Below, in pieces: positions 58,123-64,000 of a stretch of 64,000 nt of DNA. The position numbers and the translations under genes were made by a program. Below the pieces are notes generated by a model. It searched no databases, had not been told where the DNA came from, and worked only from the letters and a program-made list of their open reading frames with translations. The stretch's first letter is position 1. Every line of letters starts with the position of its first letter. Location of the stretch: the NCBI GenBank assembly GCA_951812925.1, contig OX638372.1, forward strand, positions 51,053,722 through 51,117,721. The letters are read 5' to 3'. This DNA comes from Calliopum simillimum (Eukaryota > Arthropoda > Insecta > Diptera > Lauxaniidae).

Positions 58123-58330
58123 AATAAAAATGTCGTGCTGTGAAATTCTGATGAGATAAAAATGTCATGCGATAAAAATCTCATGGGATAAAAATGTCGT
58201 ATGATAAAAATCTCATAAGGCAAAAAACTCAGCAGATAAAAATGTCATGAGATAGAAATGTCATGCGATGAAAATCTCATGATATAAAAATGGTATGAGA
58301 TAAAAATATTATGCGTTGAAAATCTCAAGA
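58123..58330 (-). repeat. GATAAAAATSTCATGC minisatellite (reverse of the ATCTCATGAGATTTTT family)
   Basis: About twelve units of 16 bp (GATAAAAATGTCATGC, GATAAAAATCTCATGG, GATGAAAATCTCATGA and variants) run in opposite orientation to the arrays at 49022, 49456, 52075 and 54245. Confidence 0.85.
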
Positions 58331-58379
58331 TTTTGGCCGAAAATATGTTAAGTGCATTTACAATAGCAGTAGCATTTTA

Positions 58380-58455
58380 TACCTGGTACACTTTTTTCGT
58401 AAGATGCTTTCCTCTTGAGTAAAAAAAGGTTTTTGCCTTCCGCGGGCGTTCACAA
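58380..58455. repeat. Fragment of the foldback core
   Basis: CACTTTTTTCGTAAGATGCT followed by TTCCTCTTGAGTAAAAAAAG and TTTTGCCTTCCGCGGG closely matches 17525-17585 inside the foldback at 16786-18085. Confidence 0.7.
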
Positions 58456-58459
58456 GCCA

Positions 58460-60200
58460 AAAACTCCCATTTAGCGTCCGAATCCCATCTTGAGTCATAC
58501 ATCGTTTTAAAGCTTATAAATTATGATTTAATTTAAAGTACTTTTAAAAAAAATCGAAGGGGGGTTTTTTTTAAAAAAATTCAAAAGTATTTTTGAGTTT
58601 TCATAATTTTGGTGAGAACAAATTTTTTTCACCAAGAAATATTTTTTTATAAAAAGAACACTTCAAAGTGAATGGGACCAGTAACTTAGATTTATCAATA
58701 TTAAAACTTAAGCTATAAATTTTTGAAAAAACACCCTTTTCATGAAAATGATTAAAAACGCCAACTTCAACACCCTGTATTTTAACAACAAATCGTACTA
58801 CGACCAATTCCTTCCGGATTGTTGTTCTTGCACACGGGATCTACCATATTGCCATTTGAGCGAAATCGGAGAAAAAAAAATTTTCAGCTGGTACACTTAG
58901 CATGGATTTCTTCATACACGTATACTTGATATAAACTATTAACTTTTCTCAAAACAAGCCATTCAAAATTTATATCGCTGAGGTTTTGCCTTCTGGAGCG
59001 ATTCACAATCCCAACAATCGTTCTACAGGTGTCGATGACGGCAATCAAAACAATTTACTGATATTTACTGATTACTGATATTTTTTCAGAAATTAGTAAA
59101 ATTTTACTGGTAATTGCAAATTAAATTGAAATATTAGTAAATATTTATTTTACCGCAGTTTTACTGTTACTGCAAAGTGTCTATCAATGATTATCTGCAT
59201 GCTCTGGGATACCTCAATCTTGCGATAAGTCATATGATGATCTTACATTATCAGTTAGCGCACAGCAATGATATTTTCTGACGCTGCAACTGATATTGGA
59301 TGGCCTTCATCAACTTCAGCCCACAGTGTGCTTCAGCTACGTTTAGGTTCAGCAAAACAGAGAAAATGGACTTTACTTTCACATTTAAACAGTACAGCTA
59401 AAAATAAGAGATAGGGTCAATTTTACCGGTTATCAGTTTAAGATGCTTAGACATGTTCTCAAAACTCTTTACTATGTATGTTGTCTATATCGATGGGGTC
59501 AAGAATCTCATGATACATTTTATTATCTATTCATGAATGTCTGCATATACTTACATACATATGTTATGATAAAAAAGAGAAAAAAGTTTACTGGATGGTT
59601 CAAGGTTAACATTTGTAAGCATTCGCCAGTTCATTCTAGGCGGGTAGCATAGGTCAAGGCATTCAAGGTTATCACAATGACTCTGTTATGATGTTAACGA
59701 AACTTTTGCAAACAAAGCGTAACGAACGACTTCTTTGTGAAGGTCTTTTCCATATGTGAAATTCCAAATAAAATGTCTTACTACACTTTAAGAAATATTT
59801 TTACTTAAATTTCAATCAACTGCAAATTTATTCCAATTTTTTGGTGCGCAAATTAAAATCAATTGGGATATTAAAATAAAAATTCTACTTAAAAATATTC
59901 AGAGTATACGTTAAATATGAGAGGAGAAAGAAAAAAGAGAAAGCCAATAAAAGTGAGAATGAGAGAACCCAAAAACATGCGCGCAAAAATAACAGCAAAG
60001 AAAAACAAAGGTTAAAACACGACAATGAACTTGCAACTGCAAAAGTTTATTTTCGAGGTTATTCAAAAGAACAGCGGTAGGCGAAAATGGTTGGCAATCA
60101 ATCGTTGGCATGTATTAGTGAGGGGTGTGTCGCGGGGGTTAAGAACCCAGACAGCTGATGTGTAAATTAAAAACAGACGCTGTTGAACAATTTAACACTG
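58460..60200. other. Intergenic, no gene seen
   Basis: 58560-58860 is T/A-rich and has AACACCCTGTATTTTAACAA, possibly an element end. 59040-59160 has TACTGATATTTACTGATTAC-like local repeats. The ORFs at 59443-59652 and 59911-60111 are unsupported. Confidence 0.4.
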
Positions 60201-60218
60201 GTAGCGTTTATTGACTGA

Positions 60219-60480
60219 TATAAAAGTACAAATTGGTAATAGCAACAGTAGCAAAAGCAACAACAACACTTGTATGCACAATACTATTAAACGAGCAGAG
60301 TAATAAAGTAAAAGAAAAGGATAAAAACAAATTGAAAAGCAACAAAAAACAGAATTTCACTAAAAAATTAAATTATCTACATCGAGACAAAAAGTAAATA
60401 AACAAATCGACCGTTGAAAAAAGAACGCGCAAACAGTTCATTGCACCCATCATCAACAACAGCAGCAGCAGCAGCAGCAA
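60219..60480 (+). promoter_or_regulatory. Possible TATA promoter and CAG-rich leader
   Basis: TATAAAAG occupies 60219-60226. Downstream sequence is CAACAACAAC-rich and includes a CAACAACAGCAGCAGCAGCA run at 60454-60480, as seen in fly 5' leaders. No transcript evidence is available. Confidence 0.35.
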
Positions 60481-60605
60481 TTTCACCATTATCGAAAGCT
60501 TTTAGAATAGCAAGAGAGGTGCAAATAAAAGCTCCGACATTTTTTACTGTTTTGTATTAAAAAAAAGCACACGTTAAACTTAAAGTTAAATTAGCAAAAG
60601 CATCG

Positions 60606-60782
60606 ATGCATAAGGGATGGAAGCGCAAGCTGGGCCAAGACTTTTTTGACTCTGAAATTTACGATAGCTGGAACCATTTCAGAACACTGTTCAACACTAA
60701 AAAATTTTTTGAGTTCGAACTATGTAATTACCATTCCTTGCTATTGTTTGAAAAAATTTTCACATCATTAGTTTTCAGATAA
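60606..60782 (+). CDS. Uncharacterised 58-aa ORF downstream of the TATA/CAG leader
   Basis: ATG 60606 opens a 58-codon frame to TAA 60780-60782. It begins MHKGWKRKLGQDFFDSEIYD and continues with an aromatic-rich middle (WNHFRTLFNTKKFFEFEL). Base composition in the first 90 nt is less AT-rich than the surroundings. No domain, no donor. It is listed because it follows a promoter-like region; it may be chance. Confidence 0.22.
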   Translation: MHKGWKRKLGQDFFDSEIYDSWNHFRTLFNTKKFFEFELCNYHSLLLFEKIFTSLVFR

Positions 60783-60789
60783 AATGACA

Positions 60790-61770
60790 GATCCAAAATC
60801 AAGATTTAAGGACTTGTCCAGATAAATTTGATACTTTGTTTTTCATCAATAAAAAATATCCAATGAATTTTTGTTTTTATTTTTTTGTTTTATTAAAAAG
60901 TGGTATAACCAATATACATATGTAAATAACCTTAGAACTGTTAACAAATATTTTTTTTTCTGTAATTATTGTACTTTTTTCTTACGTTCCTTTATCAAGA
61001 TTTGCCCAGTTGTTTCGTCGCAGGTACCGTAGGACCTTCTCTCAAAAGGTCGATGCTCTGAGCAGTTAAGTGGATTCTCACTTTTTGGAATAAAATGTTC
61101 ACTTTTGCTTTCGTACCACTCTATGGGGCTTAAGAGTTATAAGAGGTGGCTAAATCAGGCTAGAATATTACAGTACCTTAAATGGCAAAAAAAATTTTTC
61201 AAGACACTCGTCAATAAAAATTTTCGAATTCCTTGTTACAAAAAAAAAAAAAAAAACAACTGCTTCTCAGAATGCATTTGGATATAGCCTAGCAGACCAT
61301 ATAATGCTTGGGAAATTTTGTGATTTTCTTTGCTTTGATTTTGCTCTGCATCTTCCTCTCCTCCGCACAGGTGGAACATTCGTGTCAGAAAAAACCTTGC
61401 ATTTCATACAAGGCAACTACCTTAGGAAGACGAACACACAAACAGCACTTCTAAAATTTTGCTTGTACATGGAAGTGTCCCGCCTGCTTCTCCGAATTCA
61501 TCAAATATTTGTTTTGGGGTTTTCTGTATGTATTTGTTCACCGCGAAAACTTTGAGGATAAAGTATAAACTTATTTATACTATTTGTTTTTATAAACTTA
61601 TCTATTCCATTCCTTTGATATAATTTATACAATTTTTTTTTTATGAAGTTATTCTAAACTAAAAACGTTTAAATTTTATAAATTTCATACCAAAATTATA
61701 TAATTCTTATATCAAATTCTGTTTGAACAACGTTTGCTTAATATACAAATTTTGTACCTCTTTGCCATAT
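60790..61770. other. Intergenic with decayed repeat
   Basis: 61440-61550 (TTTTGCTTGTACATGGAAGT, GTCCCGCCTGCTTCTCCGAA) is a decayed GGTGCCACGCCCTCTTGTCC unit. Therefore the ORF 61304-61555 is not a gene. The rest is AT-rich. Confidence 0.5.
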
Positions 61771-61858
61771 TGGTTGATGGTGTAGAGGTCTAAAGAGTTT
61801 GTAATTATATCACACGGACGGTCGTTGGTTCGAATCCAACTATATGGTCCCATTTTTT
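61771..61858 (+). ncRNA. tRNA-like Pol III unit (SINE head or tRNA pseudogene)
   Basis: The A box TGGTGTAGAGG (61778-61788) and B box GGTTCGAATCC (61827-61837) both match consensus perfectly, with start-to-start spacing of 49. The T-arm is intact (GTTGG TTCGAAT CCAAC, 61824-61840), and a T6 terminator follows at 61853-61858. The acceptor pair expected at the ends does not form. Instead GCCATAT (61764-61770) pairs with ATATGGT (61842-61848), as if six bases were inserted after the acceptor strand. D- and anticodon stems are weak, so a working tRNA is unlikely. It could be a tRNA-derived SINE or an independent Pol III RNA. The stretch TATCACACGGACGG is shared in part with 14501-14513. Confidence 0.5.
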
Positions 61859-61869
61859 AATTGAAGTTA

Positions 61870-62130
61870 TAATAATACATTATTTGTATAAATATTATAC
61901 GAACAATCATAAACGGTTTGTATACCAATTTGTAGCAAAGATCTTATACCAAGTTTGGTGTGGTTTGTGAAAATTAAACGTAACGATGCGTTTTAAAATT
62001 TTTTTTTTTTGTATGGGTGGTAGGCGTGTTTGTCGACAGATTTCGCTTGTCTTCAATATTTTGCCCTTTGTAACTTAAAAAGTTCTTTAGATTTTGCATT
62101 GTCTTTAGAGTTTGATGCGATGTTATCATA
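61870..62130. other. Repeat-like, no gene
   Basis: 62012-62050 (TATGGGTGGTAGGCGTGTTT, GTCGACAGATTTCGC) is a decayed copy of the TATGGGCGGTAGGCGTGTCC segment found at 31695. There is nothing else. Confidence 0.5.
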
Positions 62131-62144
62131 ACATCATATCAATT

Positions 62145-62371
62145 GTAAACTATCCCATCTTTTTTTTAAATATTTAAGAGAGCTAAAAAACAGCTCAGAA
62201 CTCCAATACTTTAAAAGTTTGCAGACATTTTTTTCTTCTATTGAACAAACAGAATGACAATCTATAAAATAGAAGAAAAACATTTTTAAAACTTTAATAT
62301 CGTAGTAATGGAGTTCTAAGCTGTTTTATAACTTTCTTAAAAATTAAGAAAAAAAGATAGGATAGTTAACG
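62145..62371. mobile_element. MITE-like inverted repeat, 227 bp
   Basis: GTAAACTATCCCATCTTTTT (62145) pairs with AAAAAGATAGGATAGTTAAC (to 62371). Inner pairs are AGCTCAGAACTCCA with TGGAGTTCTAAGCT, and TTTTTTTCTTCTATT with ATAGAAGAAAAA. No target duplication was established. Confidence 0.65.
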
Positions 62372-62379
62372 ATTGACAC

Positions 62380-63780
62380 GACGATACAGCATATCAAATT
62401 ACTCCAACATCCCCTAAAAATTACTACGTCGAAAAATTTTAATTAAGAAAGAGTTAGTCAATTAACAATTGCGTTGTATGTTGATAACAACTTTTTAAAT
62501 ATTATTATGATTTTTTTTTATTCTTAATTTTATAATTTTTTGTTGTACTAAATTTGTTTACAATTTTATTCCCACAATTTGACGCGGTTTTTGAACTCTT
62601 TATTTTGATAAGCTTATTAAGTACAGGTTCTACCGCAAAAATTTGGTTCAATGGACTTTGCATTTTTTTTTATAAAATTGACACATTTCATTTGCACAAA
62701 TAAAAAATTTATTTTTTTTTCTTAGAAATTATATAATTATCAAAGATAGACTTAGTGCTTTAGAAAAGATACTTACCTAACTATTAGACCTGCTTGATAT
62801 TTAGATTCATTCTGAAAGTACCTTAATAGTTGTGTAGGTGAACCCTTAGAAGTGATATCAGCCTCATTTTGTTTTCGATCCGAATAAAATCAATGGAACA
62901 CTTTTGATTCTGCTGAAGCCCCATTTTGGCTTGAAATTAACACTTTCATCATACGTCGAAACTACTTTAAGCAGATAGATGAAATTTGATACAAATGTTT
63001 GACGGAACGAAAAAAAAAAAAAATAAAAATTACGCAGACATCATTTTAATAAAAAACTTTATAAAGTCAGCTTAACAACTGACACTAAATTTTTTTCTTC
63101 AGAGTTTAAGAATTTTTTTTTTCAGATTTTGAAGAGAAACTTTCTTAAAAAAGTGTTTGCTTCTTCATAAAATGATTCTTCAAAATCGACTTAGTTTTCC
63201 CTATTTGAAAGCAAAGTATATTGAGTAAGTCAAAAAACCATATGTATATTCTCCTTTAACTCCTAGGAGGAGCATAGGGCCAAAAAACCATATACTATAC
63301 ATTATATGTTACGTAAAATCCCCTAAAGCATTTGTATCTACATATCTACTTGTATATTTTAAGAAACGTAAACAAAACAAAGAAACAATGAAATACTTAA
63401 GACTGCCTTATTGCCTTATAAGAAACCACCAACGTTGACCTACAATAAAATCAGGTCTGTGTCCCGTTAAGGCCGTTATGACTTTTTATTTGCTATTTAC
63501 ACTCTCTGTGTGTGTCTGTAAATTTACAAGTTGTCATATGAATATTGACGTAGGTCGCTATGGTCGCAAAGACCTTAATTTGGCACCCACACGTTAAGTT
63601 TTATTTTCTCTTTTAATTTTCAGTGTTATTTTATGACACTTATTGTGTGGTTTGTTTATTTTTACAATTTTGAAGACTTTATTAAAATTGTTTTTATTGC
63701 AAAAGAAAAAAAAAAAAAAAAAAATAAATAAACAGATTGTACCTGTAAAGAGCAGAAGTTTACAGACACTCGCGTAACTC
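62380..63780. other. Intergenic, no gene seen
   Basis: 62795-62950 contains CAATGGAACACTTTTGATTC, TGCTGAAGCCCCATTTTGGC, a diverged fragment of the foldback arm at 22680-22780. An A-run lies at 63706-63724. TTTAATTTTCAG at 63612-63623 resembles an acceptor, but no coding follows. Confidence 0.45.
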
Positions 63781-63799
63781 CTCTTTAGTTATATCAAAC

Positions 63800-64000
63800 A
63801 TTTCCCCGATTCACGTATATCTTCTTCCAACGATTGTTTCGGTGCCATGACATATTCCCCACGGACATAATCCGAATTGCGTACATAATCCCCATTTCGT
63901 ACATATGTAGGTGTTATGTCCGCAAAATATTCTGACTTAATCCCCATTTGCGAAATGGGGACTGTGTCCACAAATTTTTCGGACATAATCTCTAGAGAAA
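63800..64000. repeat. Local repeat of CGGACATAATCCCCATTT-type units, running off the window
   Basis: CGGACATAATCCGAATTGCG, GTACATAATCCCCATTTCGT, CTTAATCCCCATTTGCGAAA and TCGGACATAATC recur at 20-70-bp intervals. Because of this periodicity the minus strand stays open (63789-63986), with repeated YVRN.D motifs. I judge it a repeat rather than a protein, but the element continues beyond the window. Confidence 0.5.

Noticed and set aside
63789..63986. Minus-strand protein with repeated YVRN motifs
   Set aside because: It follows the periodicity of a CGGACATAATCCCC repeat; composition and context do not suggest coding, though the window ends here.

Overview
The window is AT-rich nuclear DNA of a higher fly (Diptera, Schizophora; perhaps a calyptrate). 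The evidence is a spliced ecdysteroid-kinase-like (EcKL) gene with GT-AG introns and TATA-type promoter, CAA/CAG-rich exons, and many fly-style repeats: GGGCGTGGC-type tandem repeats, a Helitron 3' end, hAT- and mariner-like MITEs and long foldback palindromes. No species is claimed.

Only one complete gene is well supported: a four-exon EcKL gene on the + strand (CDS 6923-10100, 418 aa) with a TATA box, an initiator, a good start context and polyadenylation signals. Two isolated + strand exons (29344-29494, and 50977-51565 encoding a polyglutamine-rich N terminus) each begin with ATG and end in a perfect GTAAGT donor in the same phase. They could be alternative first coding exons of one gene whose body lies to the right of the window. 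Broken or doubtful coding matter: a 5'-truncated I/LOA-like non-LTR retrotransposon (RNase H plus Cys-rich tail, 3838-4672), a pogo/Tigger-like transposase remnant (minus strand, 21940-22330), a frame-broken segment resembling CD225/dispanin proteins (23287-23638), and two small unassigned ORFs (4801-5142, 60606-60782).

Most of the remaining sequence is mobile-element debris. Three short inverted-repeat elements have exact 8-bp target duplications and hAT-style ends (11142-11787, 33868-35565, 37280-37601). Two related mariner-like MITEs occur at 40194-41033 and 54390-55282. Three members of another MITE family occur at 3696-4735, 30272-30519 and 37826-38093, the first split by the non-LTR insertion. 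Several 0.7-2 kb foldback palindromes share an internal core. Dispersed minisatellites built on ATCTCATGCGATTTTT or ATCGAAAA-type units, a 145-bp tandem repeat, two tRNA-like (SINE-like) Pol III segments and a G-quadruplex-type GC run complete the picture.

Layout: 1-5.9 kb repeats; 6.8-10.2 kb EcKL gene; 11-14.5 kb hAT MITE, Helitron and tandem repeats; 16.8-23 kb foldbacks and DNA-transposon remnants; 23.3-23.7 kb GC-richer island; 24-28 kb repeats; 29.3 kb exon; 30-41 kb dense nested inverted-repeat elements; 41.5-43 kb GC-richer, promoter-like stretch; 43.8-50 kb repeats; 50.4-51.6 kb Q-rich exon; 52-59 kb repeats; 60.2-60.8 kb possible promoter and exon; 61-64 kb repeats and the tRNA-like unit. 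All calls were made by reading the sequence; no database search was run.
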